Source of the DNA: Cryoendolithus antarcticus
Taxonomy: Eukaryota > Ascomycota > Dothideomycetes > Cladosporiales > Cladosporiaceae
Length of the DNA stretch: 29,971 bases
Direction: 5' to 3'
Assembly (NCBI GenBank): GCA_002077065.1
Contig: NAJO01000108.1
Location: 1-29,971 of the forward strand
Every line of letters starts with the position of its first letter. Within the stretch, counting starts at the first letter, position 1. The notes under the pieces are model-generated. The model was given only the letters and a program-made list of their open reading frames with translations, was not told where the DNA came from and did no database searches. This document shows, one piece after another, positions 1 to 10,708 of this stretch. The translations under genes and the position numbers were made by a program.

Positions 1-750
1 GACTGCCTATGGGGAGGTAACGACATTTCAACCGCAAGGCAGGGAGAAGCGGACACGCTCGTGGACTTTATGAACGAACTGTCCCTACGTAGCCTGCTGC
101 GAAGGGGAACAAAGACATGGCAAAGGCGCAGACATGCATCTACAATCGACCTAGTGCTAGCATCTGAGGAGCTAGCAGCGGCAGTTACACAATGCCAGAT
201 CCATGCAACAGAACATGGCTCTGATCATCGAGCGATTGAGACCAACTTCGACATAACAACCCCGCAACATGTCGCCCAATCGAGGTTCCTATTCAAGAAT
301 GCGCCTTGGCAGTAAGTCAAGGCGCGTATTGCTACAGCTTTAGCAAACGCACCATATACTGGCGATGTCCAGACGCAGACTGACCGACTAATGAAGGCGG
401 TAGGGAATGCGGTAGAGGAGTTGGTCCCAAAAGCAAAGCCGTCGCCGTACGCAAAGCGGTGGTGGACAAAGAACCTAACGCATCTTCGGCGGAGTTACAC
501 CTAATGGAGGAATCAAGCAAGAAGCAGGTGCCGGACTGGGCCTATGCAACAGTCAACTGGAGAAGCAGGCGCAGGAGGCAGCAAAGGAGTACCATGATGC
601 TATTCGAAAGCAGCAACAAACCCACTGGCATGAGTTGTTAGACAACGACGCAAATATTTGGCAAGCAGCTAAGTACCTTGACACTGTTCACGGCAGTGGA
701 TCTAGTCAGATACCATCCCTCCACCGGCAAGATGGATCAACTACTCAGGA
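1..750 (+). pseudogene. LINE ORF2 part 1: endonuclease C-terminus and linker, broken
   Basis: Frame 1 is open from base 1 and ends the endonuclease/exonuclease/phosphatase fold: a 'WGGND' segment at the left edge, then STIDLVLAS and finally TEHGSDHRAIET, whose SDH (220-228) is the usual C-terminal catalytic Asp-His motif of AP-type LINE endonucleases. After the TAA at 313 the same frame continues with recognisable linker sequence (AKRWWTKNLTHLRRSYT), hits TAA at 502, and by 557 homology has moved to frame 2 (KEYHDAIRKQQ, then DANIWQAAKYLDT). Around 745-752 it shifts again to frame 3, where the reverse transcriptase lies. No functional product is expected. Confidence 0.85.
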
Positions 751-1973
751 CAAAGGCCGAGCAATCAACCGAGCTTCTGGCTACTTCCTTCCCACCACTA
801 CCACCGGCTATGGAGGATGAGGGGATACGGCCTGAGAGGGAGCCAGTAGACATGCCCCAACGCACTATGGAGGAAGTCGAGAGATGCGTGTTTGCAGCCA
901 AGCCATGGAAGGCAGCAGGCGACGACGGGCTGCCAGCAATGGTATGGAAGCAGATCTGGCCGGTAGTGAGAAAGAGGGTTCTCCACCTATTTCAGACGTT
1001 AATCGAGACCGGCCAGCTACCGGAGCAATGGAGGACGGCAAAGATCATTCCGTTGAAGAAGCCCGGCAAAGCCGACTACACAATAGCCAAGGCCTGGCGA
1101 CCAATCTCCCTTCTCTGTACCTTGGGAACAACCCTGGAAGCAATCATTGCTGAGAGACTCTCATACGCAGCCGAGACCTATGGGCTCCTACTAACCAACC
1201 ACTTTGCAGCGCGGAAGAAACGGTCGGCAGAACAGGCGCTCATTCTCCTCCAGGAACACATCTACCGGGCATGGCGAAGCAAGAAGGTCCTTAGTACGGT
1301 TAGTTTTGATGTTAAGGGAGCATATAACGGAGTTTGTAAGGAGAGGCTTACCGAGAGGCTCCGGTCCAGAGGCATCCCTACAAAGCTGGTTAGCTGGATC
1401 AAGGCGTTCTGTTCAAATCGCTCTGCGACAGTAACAGTAAACGGCCAAGTATCTACAAGAATTGCTTTGCAGCAGGCAGGCTTACCACAAGGTTCACCAC
1501 TATCGCCAATTCTATTCCTTTTCTTCAACGCGGACCTGGTGCAGCGGCAGATTGATAAGAATGGAGGAACAATTGCATATGTGGACGACTACACTGCATG
1601 GGTCACGGGAACGTCAGCATCCTCCAACCGGCAAGGTATTCAAGATATTGTGAATGAGGCAACAAGCTGGGAGAGGCGAAGTGGAGCTACCTTTGAAGAA
1701 GACAAGACCGCCTTTATCCACTTCACGCGAAGCCCGGCCCGCATTGACAACACGCCAATTACAGGCAAGGGAAAGCAAATTGGACCAGTTGAAAGCACCA
1801 AGGTCCTAGGTGTGGTAATGGACTCGGCACTCCGGTACAAGCAGCATGTAGCAAGCGCGGCAACAAGAGGCCTGAAAGCAGCTATGGCGCTAAAACGACT
1901 CCGCGGCCTTTCACCAAGAATAGCTCGAAGACTGTTTGAGGCTACAGTTACGCCAACTGTTGACTACGCATCG
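745..1973 (+). pseudogene. LINE ORF2 part 2: reverse transcriptase
   Basis: This is the best preserved part of the element, uninterrupted in frame 3. Visible reverse-transcriptase motifs in order: GDDGLPAMVWKQ, IIPLKKPGK, WRPISLL, the first catalytic Asp in SFDVKGAYNGV (codon 1308-1310), the GLPQGSPLSPILF loop, and the YVDD box with the paired Asp codons at 1584-1589. Later come KTAFIHFTR and KVLGVVMDS, the thumb-like segment usual in Tad/I LINEs. The frame stays open to 2045, but the last 24 residues are out-of-frame noise. Homology passes to frame 2 at about 1971, where YAS is followed by VWMHTCNTAKAAFNRVQRI; a small deletion explains this. Confidence 0.93.
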
Positions 1974-3424
1974 TGTGGATGCATACGTGCAACACAGCCA
2001 AGGCAGCTTTCAACCGGGTTCAGAGGATTGGAGCTCAGGCCATAACAGGCTGCTTTTGCACCGTGAGCACGGTTACAGCAGAGGCAGAGGCAAGCGTACA
2101 AACGGTCCAAGAGCGACATAGCATGAGGGCTGTCAAGCTTTGGATCAACATATGCACATTGCCGCAGTCCAATCCGCTGACAAGACTGAATGTGAAGAGA
2201 AAGGTGAGGAGGTTTGTGTCACCCCTACAGAGGATTGCGACTTTGTACCACAATGCAGCCATGGACAGACTAGAGAGCATTGGACCCTATGCTCTAGCGC
2301 CCTGGAAGCCACGACCAAGAGCTAGTATTGAACTAGATGCAGCTAAGGCGTTGTCCATGGCCGCATTGACAACAGGCATCCGCATTGTAGTAAGCTCATC
2401 TGCAAGAAACAAGACTGTGGGAATGGGAGTTGCTATTCAGGACACGGAGGCAATCCTCTATAATGGTGAGGCAAGATCATTCTCAACAACACTCGGGCCA
2501 CGAACAGAACAGAATCCGTATGCAGCGAGTCTGGTAGCAATATCAGAAGGCCTATTACGGCTTATACCGCAACCACACACGCGACAGATCCATATCCTCT
2601 CTAGTGATCGAGGCGCACTCCAAGCAATCAGCAGACCAAGTCAGCAATCTGGCCAAGCAACCATGATCCAAATCTGCCAGGAGATAGACTACCTAAGGGG
2701 ACGAGGGAATGTAGTGAGTCTGCAGTGGATGCCATCTAGCCAGGACTTTGAGGCCGGACAAAAGGCCAAAGCTGCAGCCCGCAAGGCTACAGAAAAGGAT
2801 CAGCTACCGAGATCGCAGTGGCCAACTACAAAGTCGACGCTACTGAATGCACAGAAGAAGAGTCTACAGCCACTTGGACTCTTAACCAGCACCGGCCAGC
2901 ACTTACGCCGCGTTGATACGGGGTTACCAGGACCGCATACGCGGCTACTATACGACTCCCTTCGACGCCAGCAAGCAAGCATCTTAGCACAGCTCCGTAC
3001 CGGTATGTCCCGACTAACCGGATACCTACACGGCATAAACGCAGCAGAGACAGACCAATGTGCATGTAAGCAGGAGAAGGAGACAGTCGAGCACTTTCTC
3101 CTACGATGCAAGCTATGGGAGACGTAGCGACAGCAGCTACTTCAACTAGCAGAGACAAGACAAGGCAATTTGTCGTACCTCCTTGGGGGAAAGATGCGGC
3201 TAGACAAGAAGGACTGGACACCAAACACGAAGGCAGTGCAAATGAGCATTGATTTTGCAATAGCTACTGGTCGTCTCAACACAGAGATGACTAGGCAAAG
3301 CACGCAAGGCACACAATCTACTCAAGGCAAACAAGGCACACAGCACGCACAAGGCGCACAACACACACAAGGCACACAGCCCACAACCGGGGGACGGACA
3401 GATATGGGACTAGTAAGTAGATGA
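1973..3424 (+). pseudogene. LINE ORF2 part 3: RNase H-like region, zinc knuckle and Thr-Gln-rich tail
   Basis: Frame 2 continues the reverse transcriptase (AFNRVQRIGAQAITGCF). It then enters an RNase H-like region around 2370-2790 (IRIVVSSSARNKTVGMGVAI, PYAASLVAI, IHILSSDRGALQAI, LQWMPSSQDFEAGQKAKAAA). The positions that normally carry the acidic RNase H residues look substituted by Ser (SSS instead of a DGS-like motif, YAAS instead of YAAE), so activity is doubtful (inference). A terminal Cys/His cluster has Cys codons at 3059 and 3065, His at 3092 and Cys at 3107. A TAG at 3125 interrupts the frame; homologous sequence (LLGGKMRLDKKDWTPNTKAV) follows to a last stop at 3422-3424. Confidence 0.85.
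3297..3393 (+). repeat. Degenerate 9-bp coding repeat at the LINE ORF tail
   Basis: The core CAAGGCACA recurs with spacings of 9 or 18 bases, translating as a Thr-Gln-Gly/Ser/His run. It lies at the C-terminal end of the LINE frame and probably arose by slippage. It is not a telomeric or CRISPR repeat. Confidence 0.7.
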
Positions 3425-3844
3425 CGGCGACCAGGCCTTGGAAGACTAACCTAAACAACCGCCCACCTAACCTACACGCACCCTCGTGCCGACAGCATGT
3501 ATTGCTTCATTTGCCAATGATAGGATAATGAACACTTGGAGAAACGACTTCAAAAACTACGTGCTACTAACGAACCACGAGATCTCGTTAAACCGTGAGC
3601 AGAAATGAGCAGGAGGTAGAGGTGAACGAAGGAAAGGCAAATGGATGGGCTTACTTCAATTTGAGGCCAAAGTGAGGTAGTGATTATGTAATATATAGCC
3701 AGAGCCCTTTAGGTGCTAGCGCCGCGCGGAATAAATCATTCACTCATTCAATCCGCTCTTGCAGCTGGCAGTGCGCCCACCGGAACCTATGTTGAATTCA
3801 CGGCATCAGTCTCATTCATCTCTGTCCAAGTGTATTTGGCTGTC
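3425..3844. other. LINE 3' tail and spacer, no gene seen
   Basis: The stretch after the last LINE stop contains a CCTAACCT-like pyrimidine-rich patch near 3448-3475 that is probably LINE 3' untranslated sequence. Short open frames at 3713-3950 show no recognisable motif and overlap the decayed end of the NACHT pseudogene on the other strand. No RNA gene or second element was identified. Confidence 0.5.
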
Positions 3845-4540
3845 TTACATTCCGTCCGCTTTCTTGGCAATTGTTGTCTCAATCAGGCTAAGCGTTGCTG
3901 GTCTGAACTTCCGAAAACCGCGGTCTCGTGACAGCATGTTCGAGACGTAAATTCGAATATCGGCGTCCAAAGCAGATGTCGCGATGCATAGCGGTTCGAA
4001 GCTGAGCACCTCCATCGACTCGCGTATCTTGGGGAGCTCACGGCTGGTTGCGAAAATGCTGACGTTCGAGGCACCATGAATCAGTCTCTCGACACGTTCC
4101 AGAACGCACATCTTGCTCTTCGGGGGATTCGTCAAGTGCATCCACGAGGAGGTACACTCTCTTGCATGATCTTATGGATGCTAGTAAGATCTTCTCTAGC
4201 TCATCCGACCCGGGTACACTTCGTTTAGGGTTATCGTGTGCCTGGCGAAGCATGGACAGACCTGGCTCCCTCTATCCTAATTGAGTGACCAAGGAGCGCA
4301 GTAAATCCTCATCCGATTGTTTGAACTTGTCCGAGAATGAGAAATAGAAGAACGCATATACGGTATCGACACTACGTTCATAATGCTCTATGATGTCTTG
4401 CACAGCTGTGGAACAGAGCACAGTCTTTCCACAGCCAACCTTCCCGTGCATCCAGAGACGGCTGCCCTCACCTAGCTTCCACTGCCGGTCCTGATCAGAC
4501 TGCAGCAGCCAGTCTATCCACCTTCACTGCTACCACTTCT
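3845..4540 (-). pseudogene. NACHT-domain (NLR-like) pseudogene fragment
   Basis: Read on the minus strand from about 4530 it gives a lead-in (IDWLLQSDQDRQWKLGEGS), a P-loop GKVGCGKT (4422-4445, Walker A), then AFFYFSFSDKFKQSDEDLLR and a Walker B-like strand VYLLVDALDE (4128-4157). After a frame change near 4105-4112 it continues with VSIFATSREL, IRESMEVL and ALDADIRIYVS, and stops at KKADGM (3845). This is the usual core of fungal NACHT proteins that carry ankyrin or WD repeats, a family tied to non-self recognition. A TAG at 4272-4274 sits where related proteins often have Trp after QLG (my reading), fitting TGG to TAG. The effector domain and the repeats are absent. It is a dead relic. Confidence 0.87.
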
Positions 4541-5148
4541 TGCCGACGAGAAATAGCAGAGCCACTCGAAGAAGGCCGATTGCTGCCTCTCGATCCGCTT
4601 TGACCGCGTGCTGAACGATCACTTACGAAGGTCGGCGATAGGTCGGTGAGCCAAAGGGACTGGCCTCCGCTACAATGGGCTCTTCCTGCGGTAAGCTCCA
4701 AGACAGAACGCCCTGGCGAGAGCTAAGATGAAGCAAGGCTGCAACTCAACACTTGGGCGCCGACGCAGGTGAAAAAGGTGACCGAGTTACTGTACTAAGC
4801 CGGCAGACCGCACGTGCAGATACCTGCCCCGCCATCAGTCATTATGCACGGTGATACATGTACTTTGCTCTACCTCGAGATACAGAAGGATCAAGCGATA
4901 TTATGGAGCAAGATCGCGTTCGCGTATATAAACACCGAGCGCGGTCACTGTCAGGCCGTCGCTAGGCTGCAAACGCTGATGGATAGGGCGGACACGGAAT
5001 ACCGGTGGTTCGAGGGGAACATAATGATCCCGTTGGTGGTAAAGGTAGAAGACCAGCAACAGGGCTGGTCACAGTACGCCAAAAGCATAAGTCAGCAATC
5101 TCCGGTTGCGCATCCTTGTCACTTGAGAGGCCCGACTAACTCCATTCC
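4541..5148. other. Spacer with an unrecognised open frame (4814-5338 +)
   Basis: A 174-codon plus-strand frame starts at 4814 but shows no domain, signal peptide or repeat that I recognise. Its last third (5149-5338) is antisense to a C2H2 pseudogene, so its length is partly chance. The minus strand upstream of the NACHT relic is too decayed to read. I do not call a gene here. Confidence 0.45.
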
Positions 5149-5757
5149 TCAGGAGCCGCACTGCATGCTGCCGACTAGGATGCTAATGAATCGTCGAGCT
5201 GAGGAAACCCTTGCCTGCAAACGTGTCTTGAGCTTGCCAAGAGCTCGCTGGAAGTTTACGTTACATGCACGAAGTTCTGTGTGCTGGTATATCCCACTAA
5301 CACGTTCAATATTGTCTTCGCAAGCTGGACACTTTTAGCGACAGTCATCTTCCTATCCGTTGACGTAGTGACGATGTTGATAGCATTTGAAAGCCCACGT
5401 GTCGATATCATCGCAGTCGACCTTGCACCGGCAGACACCGGACTCTGAATGCTCTAGGATTGCGGAATCGAGAGTGAACTTGAGGGAGCAGCCAAAGCAG
5501 GTTTTGTACCAAGGCAGATGCTTCTGTTGGTGCTATTGCTGCATTGAGTGGGAGATTACCGTGAATGTGATCTCAAGACTTGCCCTGGTCAACTCGTTGT
5601 TACTGCCAAAATCGTCACCGCAGGCGAGACAGCGGCAGTGACGCTGAACGCAATGTGCTTTGCGATCATCGACGACAATTCGACAGTCACTGCAGTAATT
5701 GATGCAATATGAATAGTTGAGAGACAAGGACCTCCTCGTGTTCCTCGTCCTGATCAC
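5149..5757 (-). pseudogene. C2H2-type zinc-finger protein remnant
   Basis: One minus-strand frame carries three finger-like units despite in-frame stops at 5533-5535 (TAG), 5353-5355 (TAG) and 5335-5337 (TAA). They are CRCLACGDDFGSNNEL; then CFGCSLKFTLDSAILEHSESGVC; then KCPACEDNIERVSGIYQHTE, followed by RACNVNFQRALGKLK and a final TGA at 5149-5151. The Cys-x2-Cys, aromatic, Leu/Ile and His spacing matches the family of fungal proteins with poorly conserved C2H2 fingers, probably nucleic-acid binding. The TAG at 5353 falls where a Trp would fit (TGG to TAG), in line with RIP-type decay. The 5' end is not definable. An alternative, genuine introns bridging the stops, seems less likely because homology runs straight through them. 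Confidence 0.72.
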
Positions 5758-6577
5758 AGATTGAACAGAGATTATAATGAGAGGAAGCTACAGTGTGTGC
5801 TATTCGAGTACCGGCAGAGACAAAGAGCCATATGCATCTTTCGCGTCTTTCTGAGGATTTAGGATCACGCTACTCAGTGACAGACCTCTGCTGGGGAGTG
5901 CAGGGACAGCAGTACCCGTGGTGTGGATCAGTCTGCTGGCCAACCAACGGAAGACACGTATCACACCCTGCTTCTCCTGATCTTTCGTGTTGGAAGGTGC
6001 CCCGAGAAAAGGAACCCCGCCGAATAGACACGGCTATGTATTGCTAGATGGAAGAGCTTTCTGATACACTTCTCCAGCGGTTCTTCACGGTCGGTACCAT
6101 TGCTACATTCTCAAAGTCTGAAGTGTATTCGCTTCTTTTGCGCATCCATTATGGTGAGATAGACCAATGTTCGACGGCGGGGGTTCGACTGGAAGACAAT
6201 CCGCGCTTGTGATTGGCCTGCTGTGCGGCACATGCCATGACCCAATCTGCAAAGCTGGGAGACATCTCGGATGCGTGCCATATGCGAAGGATGGCCAAGA
6301 TCTCTCGTCCGCAAACCGTGTCTGAACCCCTGTCTTCACCCTGCATCATGAGTTGTTAGGAGCGAGCTCGTTATCAAGATCATGCATGGGACAGTGCTGG
6401 CTGTAAGAACTCACCGGTCAACCTTAATTCACGATTGGGGACATCCGACACCGAGATAACATTTTCCATAATTGAGATCATGCCAATGTTGGATTTGTCG
6501 TGGTCAGTAGTTACTCAACGTTTATCATACGCAAGCCGAAGACAATAGCTTCACGTCTACGTATACATTCCACCAAG
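5758..6577. other. Decayed spacer between zinc-finger relic and HET gene
   Basis: Minus-strand fragments (for example 6103-6349) overlap each other in several frames, and none has a recognisable domain. They may be the eroded N-terminal part of the zinc-finger gene just downstream (weak inference). The last few hundred bases must hold the promoter of the HET gene; no TATA box or other element stands out. Confidence 0.4.
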
Positions 6578-7747
6578 ATGTGGCTCATCGACACTTGTAG
6601 CCTTGCCTTGCAAGAATTTCACGGTGATACAACACTACAATACGCGATCTTATCACACTGCTGGGGATCTGTTTCTGATGAGGTATCCTTCAAGGACTTC
6701 TGCAAAGGTCGAAAGCAAAATACAGTGGGACATCAGAAGATCAAGACCTTCTGCAAGAAAGCCTCGCAGAATGGGTTGAAGTGGGCTTGGGTAGACACTT
6801 GCTGCATCGACAAGCGGTCCAGCGCCGAGCTTTCAGAGAGCATCAACTCTATGTTCGCATGGTACCAGCATGCCGAAGTGTGTTATGTCTTCATGCAAGA
6901 CGTTGACAGACACTCTGACTGGAGAGAGAGTAGGTGGTGGCAACGTGGATGGACCTTACAAGAACTGATTGCGCCGACGAGAGTTGACTTCTACGACCAA
7001 AGTTGGCACAAGTTTGGGACCAAAGTTAGTATGTCTGAAGGCATCCAGAAGATTACAGGCATACCGTCGGCCGTTCTGAGAAAGGAGAAATCTCATATGT
7101 GCTGGACTGTCGCCCAAAGGATGTCATGGGCCGCGGGTAGACGCACAACACGTGTGGAAGATAGGGCTTACTCGCTCCTCGGACTGTTCCAGCTGAACAT
7201 GACATTACTATATGGTGAAGGCATCAGCGCTTTCCAAAGATTGCAATTGGAGCTTTTGCAAAGGTATCCGGATGAATCTGTGTTTGCCTGGGCATCCCAA
7301 AGTGGGCAGTCAAATCATGTACTGGCAGGAAGTCCGGATGACTTCAAAAACTCTGGACCCCTTGAGCCACCCGATGCGCAACATCGTGTCAAGATCGATC
7401 CAGACCTTCGGCGGGTCAACCCACCTCGTGTAACGAGTTGGGGCATCGAGCTAAAGGTCAACGCCCGGAAACTGGTGCCACGGAGGCCTATCGTTTTCAA
7501 CGGACGAACGCAACGCTTTCTTTTAGCATTCCCACTCACAGTAGCGTGGAACGAATCGATTCAAGAATTGCCCTGCACCATTGTACTTGTTCGGAGCGGA
7601 CCTGCTCCATATAGCTATCAGCGTTTTGATTGCCTGTTTGGCGATGCTGATGAAAGGATTCGGTATCTTAGCAGGTACTATGACGTTGAAGAATGTGCAT
7701 CGGAGACATTGGTATACCTGCAGTTTGATGCGAAGACTCATTTTTGA
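6578..7747 (+). CDS. HET-domain (heterokaryon incompatibility) protein, 389 aa
   Basis: The start chosen is the ATG at 6578 (context CACCAAGATG), 26 codons inside a longer open frame, because the family typically begins M-W-L-I-D just ahead of the domain. The HET domain spans about residues 22-150: YAILSHCWG (22-30), KWAWVDTCCIDK (68-79), SESINSMFAWYQHAEVCYVF (86-105), and RGWTLQELIAP (123-133). A second conserved block follows (MSWAAGRRTTRVEDRAYSLLG, then LYGEG), and about 170 less conserved residues end the protein. There is no intron and no internal stop, unlike its neighbours. HET domains trigger cell death after non-self fusion and usually act downstream of NLR-type receptors; a NACHT relic lies 2 kb away. 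The activating partner is unknown. It could be a stand-alone effector gene. Confidence 0.93.
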   Translation: MWLIDTCSLALQEFHGDTTLQYAILSHCWGSVSDEVSFKDFCKGRKQNTVGHQKIKTFCKKASQNGLKWAWVDTCCIDKRSSAELSESINSMFAWYQHAEVCYVFMQDVDRHSDWRESRWWQRGWTLQELIAPTRVDFYDQSWHKFGTKVSMSEGIQKITGIPSAVLRKEKSHMCWTVAQRMSWAAGRRTTRVEDRAYSLLGLFQLNMTLLYGEGISAFQRLQLELLQRYPDESVFAWASQSGQSNHVLAGSPDDFKNSGPLEPPDAQHRVKIDPDLRRVNPPRVTSWGIELKVNARKLVPRRPIVFNGRTQRFLLAFPLTVAWNESIQELPCTIVLVRSGPAPYSYQRFDCLFGDADERIRYLSRYYDVEECASETLVYLQFDAKTHF

Positions 7748-9070
7748 GTCCTACGATCTCCAGATCCAGCGATTCCCTGCATATTTCCGTGGAACAAGGA
7801 ACCATCAAGTCTTGAATAGCAGATTTAAATGCTGACAGCAGTGGGTCTTGGATTGGCGAAGACACTAGTTCGCCTTAATCCATCGCAGAAATCTGGTCTA
7901 AAGGCAGGCTCTCGTGACCGAAGATGGCAAATGACTCAGAGACATGCTTCGGACTCTGACATAGCACAATACCGCCGCCATATTCTCTGCCATAGTACGT
8001 AAGCCTTATGCAAGGCACCATGAATTAGATTACCTTGCACGGAGAGCGTTCCAACGACCAGTCAGCTCCAGAGTACGCTAAGAGACGGTGATTGCAGGAT
8101 GATGTTTATCTAATAAGCGGCTCATGATGATGTCGCGGCCCGTTGGATTAGATAGGCAGCAGGGAGTCATTGTGGTTAATTTCGCCATTGTCGAATCGTT
8201 CTAGGTCTGCTGGGAGCTATAGCACTAAGAACAAGACCCACGAGCATTGCATAGTATGATGAAAGTTCGAACATCAGTCTCACCCGAGTGCTATGGCTAC
8301 GATGCGTGTGCTCTCCATATTACAGCTACGTCTCATACCCTCATCTTCGCTGCTCAGAGATCACACATCCGCAAGGGAATTCGCAGTGGGCAGTTCACCA
8401 TAACGCTGAGAAAAGCCTCGTGAAGCAGCTGGGTCAGCGTCTCACTCCGAGGGGGTGAAACTCGGTATGCAGCGAGATATTTGACCTAACCTCTGCATCA
8501 GGTCGAGAAGGTTCTTTGCATAAGCATGCGCATGCGCGAGTGGGAGATTGCCTAAGATTGCGTGGGAACCCCGGCTGCGTGGCGAGGAAAGGGCCAGCTT
8601 GCAGTCGTGCGGAAGGATTTGGTTTTGCTGGTGCCTACTGGCTACTTAATCGTTCTAACCACATAAGTTACATATGACCCTGTCCGAAGTCGCCCCACGT
8701 GGCTGTTGTCCTTTTTCCTGACACTTACCGGTCATTGAACTGATAACTTGAAACAACAGCGAAATCGCCAGCCTACGTTCCAACAGTGGTCAGGGCAATA
8801 GAAGCCATAGCAAAGCTTGGCCTCACTCTATTAGGCTGGAGCGGTATGCGTGGCTTGGCCAGCAGAGCAGCGAAGCGAGCACTTTCCATCGTTCGAGACC
8901 CCTATACTATCCGCATAAGAGCGTGTTGAAGATCGTGTTATATTCTTTATTGTTGTCATCTCAGTGAGCATAAGATCAACATTGGAGCGCATCTGCAAGC
9001 TTTGTACTGTCATCTTCTGCTTGTGTTAGACCGAGATTCAATGAGTCAATAAGCTTCCAAGTCAACTACC
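7748..9070. other. 1.3-kb stretch without a recognisable gene
   Basis: Only short frames occur (the longest, 8831-9013 on the minus strand, has no motif). Base composition is ordinary and no tandem repeat, tRNA cloverleaf or element terminus was noticed. A TAA in the frame of the next pseudogene lies about 20 bases before its ATG at 9071. Confidence 0.4.
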
Positions 9071-9898
9071 ATGCAGGGTATCGAGGATGGACGGGGTTTG
9101 ACATCTGAGGAGGCTGCAAGTGAGCTACAGTCTCTTCTAGCTGAAGAAGACGACCCGGAAGATCGGGCTGGTGTTGTCTCGACCGCTCGCACGGGTTATG
9201 GTGCTATTCCGGACAGGAAGTTTGCGGGGGAAATTGTGGCTTCGACGGCACATAAGATAAGATTGGGCCCTTCTGAAGCTGCATGGAACTGTAATGTGCA
9301 CTGTCCAGTGCTGGTTTAGTCGTGCGAGCGTTCCATCCATCCGAACATGGTGCAATGCGAAAACATCACCACTGCAGCCATAATCAACGACCAGACCGGC
9401 TCATCTCGAAAGGCAGACTTCGCCATCACCTTCAATGTGGAGGACTCGGTAGTGACCGATTTCGCCCGTCGTGGACTCGAAACACTTTCACACTCTAGCT
9501 ATCAGCCTGTTTGCTATTCACCACCCGCTGTGAGCTTGGAAACCAAGTTGGAGGGCGAGCGAGGTCACGAGGCTGGCCTCCAAATCTGTATCTGGGCATA
9601 CGCGCACGTCATGACTTTGAAACAACTGCTTCATAAGACAGGTCGCCCGAATACGATGATCCCGGCACTACCTTTATTGGTTGTTCATGGAGGCAAATGG
9701 CACTTCAACTACTTCGAAATAGGTACTGATTCGTCGACGAGGTGGGCACAGGTCACGATCGGCGATACAGCCACCACTCAAGGTGTGTACCAAGTAATCG
9801 CCGCGGTGCAACGGCTCGCAGAATAGACTGCGGTGGTGTATCGTACATGGTTCGTCGAGAACATCCTAGACCCTTTGCTCAACTTACCACACGAATGA
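9071..9898 (+). pseudogene. Fungal PD-(D/E)XK nuclease-like domain protein, two in-frame stops
   Basis: A single frame runs from ATG 9071 to TGA 9896-9898, about 275 codons, broken only by TAG at 9317-9319 and TAG at 9824-9826. Before the first stop: AAWNCNVHCPVL, the usual lead-in to the domain. After it: ENITTAAI, KADFAITF (the motif Asp at 9419-9421), AVSLETKLEG (the E-x-K motif), GLQICIWAYAHV, LPLLVVHGGKWHFNYF and GVYQVIAAVQRLAE, then beyond the second stop TWFVENILDPLL. This is the pattern of the fungal PD-(D/E)XK-like domain family; its role is unknown, with nuclease activity inferred from the fold. Asp and E-x-K are intact. The second stop fits TGG to TAG (LAEW), the first CAG to TAG. 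Read-through or RNA editing is possible but less likely than pseudogenisation. Confidence 0.86.
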
Positions 9899-10708
9899 GC
9901 AATTGTCCTTTCCAAACACATGCTGTCTATTTGCTGCACGTCTGTCCGTCCCACTACTCACAGTGGCCTATTCTAGTATTCCGCACGGGAACACGTGGCG
10001 TTGCAAGATTACACCCCGCCGCCCCACTTTTCGCGGCCCCGGAATTCATCGCGAATCCCAAACGGGTGCCCCGCCAGGTCTATTTTGCTGATGCTGGAAT
10101 GCGTCACGTCTTCCGCCTTTCTCATCCCTCGGAAACTGAGATGCGCTCCTCGTGCTCTTTTCTAAATTGCTAGCCTATCTTCCTCTGTATCGCGATCCCA
10201 TCTGTTTCTTCCAGTATCCTAGCCGTGCAGGTGCCGTATACTATACTATCTGACATCTCCCTACATGGTCCTCCCGCTGCTGCATAGCTCCAGCCATCTA
10301 TTCTGTAGCTCGGCATCTCTCTGAACCAAGCAAAGCGGAGTATTATCTGTGTGGCGTGCAAGTATACGCTTCGAGGTGGTGTCCAAACATCTGTGGAACG
10401 TATATCAGACCCCCAAGCCGCTCGTAGAGGATTGAACCGTATGGTAGAAGCCTGCAAATCCCGGATCCTGCTTACAGCATTTACCAAGTCTGCAATTGGA
10501 AGTCGTCACCGGCATCTATGGATGTCAATTTCGGATCAAAAAGCCGTGAAATTCCCGTACCACGCCGGATAATCAACCATGTTGCCTGTGACGAGTGAGC
10601 TGGCAGTTCTCGGTCCTCATGAGAGCTGCAGTCAACGGAAATTACCAAGTCGCATATTTCGGCTCTGCCAAGACATGAGAAAGCTATCAACGACGTTTAT
10701 GGACGGTA
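9899..10708. other. Spacer, possible eroded 5' part of the dynamin relic
   Basis: No domain is visible in most of this stretch. The final bases (about 10663-10740, frame 1) read MRKLSTTFMDGSAEWF, which resembles the start of a dynamin stalk but lies in a different frame from the rest, so only weak support is claimed. No GTPase G1 motif (GxxxxGKS) was found on the plus strand. Confidence 0.35.

Larger units (their letters stand above)
1..3424 (+). mobile_element. Degenerate non-LTR retrotransposon (LINE, Tad1/I-like), 5' end outside window
   Basis: One element read left to right in the order typical of fungal Tad/I LINE ORF2: end of an AP-type endonuclease, reverse transcriptase, RNase H-like region, and a terminal Cys/His knuckle. 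It begins in mid-domain at base 1, so the rest lies to the left. The reading frame breaks repeatedly: in-frame stops at 313-315, 502-504 and 3125-3127, frame changes between 505 and 556, near 745-752, and near 1971-1973. The copy is therefore dead, but homology is still continuous across each break. The three stops are TAA, TAA and TAG, as expected if CAA/CAG codons mutated C to T (inference). The 3' boundary is not visible; no poly(A) or target-site duplication was identified. Confidence 0.93.

Noticed and set aside
3297..3393. Tandem-looking repeat considered as CRISPR or satellite
   Set aside because: The unit is 9 bp, degenerate and in frame with the LINE C-terminus; a eukaryotic context also excludes CRISPR.
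3448..3475. CCTAACCT-like patch resembling telomeric repeat
   Set aside because: Not TTAGGG/CCCTAA in tandem; better explained as LINE 3' untranslated sequence.
8880..8915. GTTCGAGACC-like word suggestive of a tRNA T-loop
   Set aside because: No matching acceptor stem, anticodon arm or D-loop around it.
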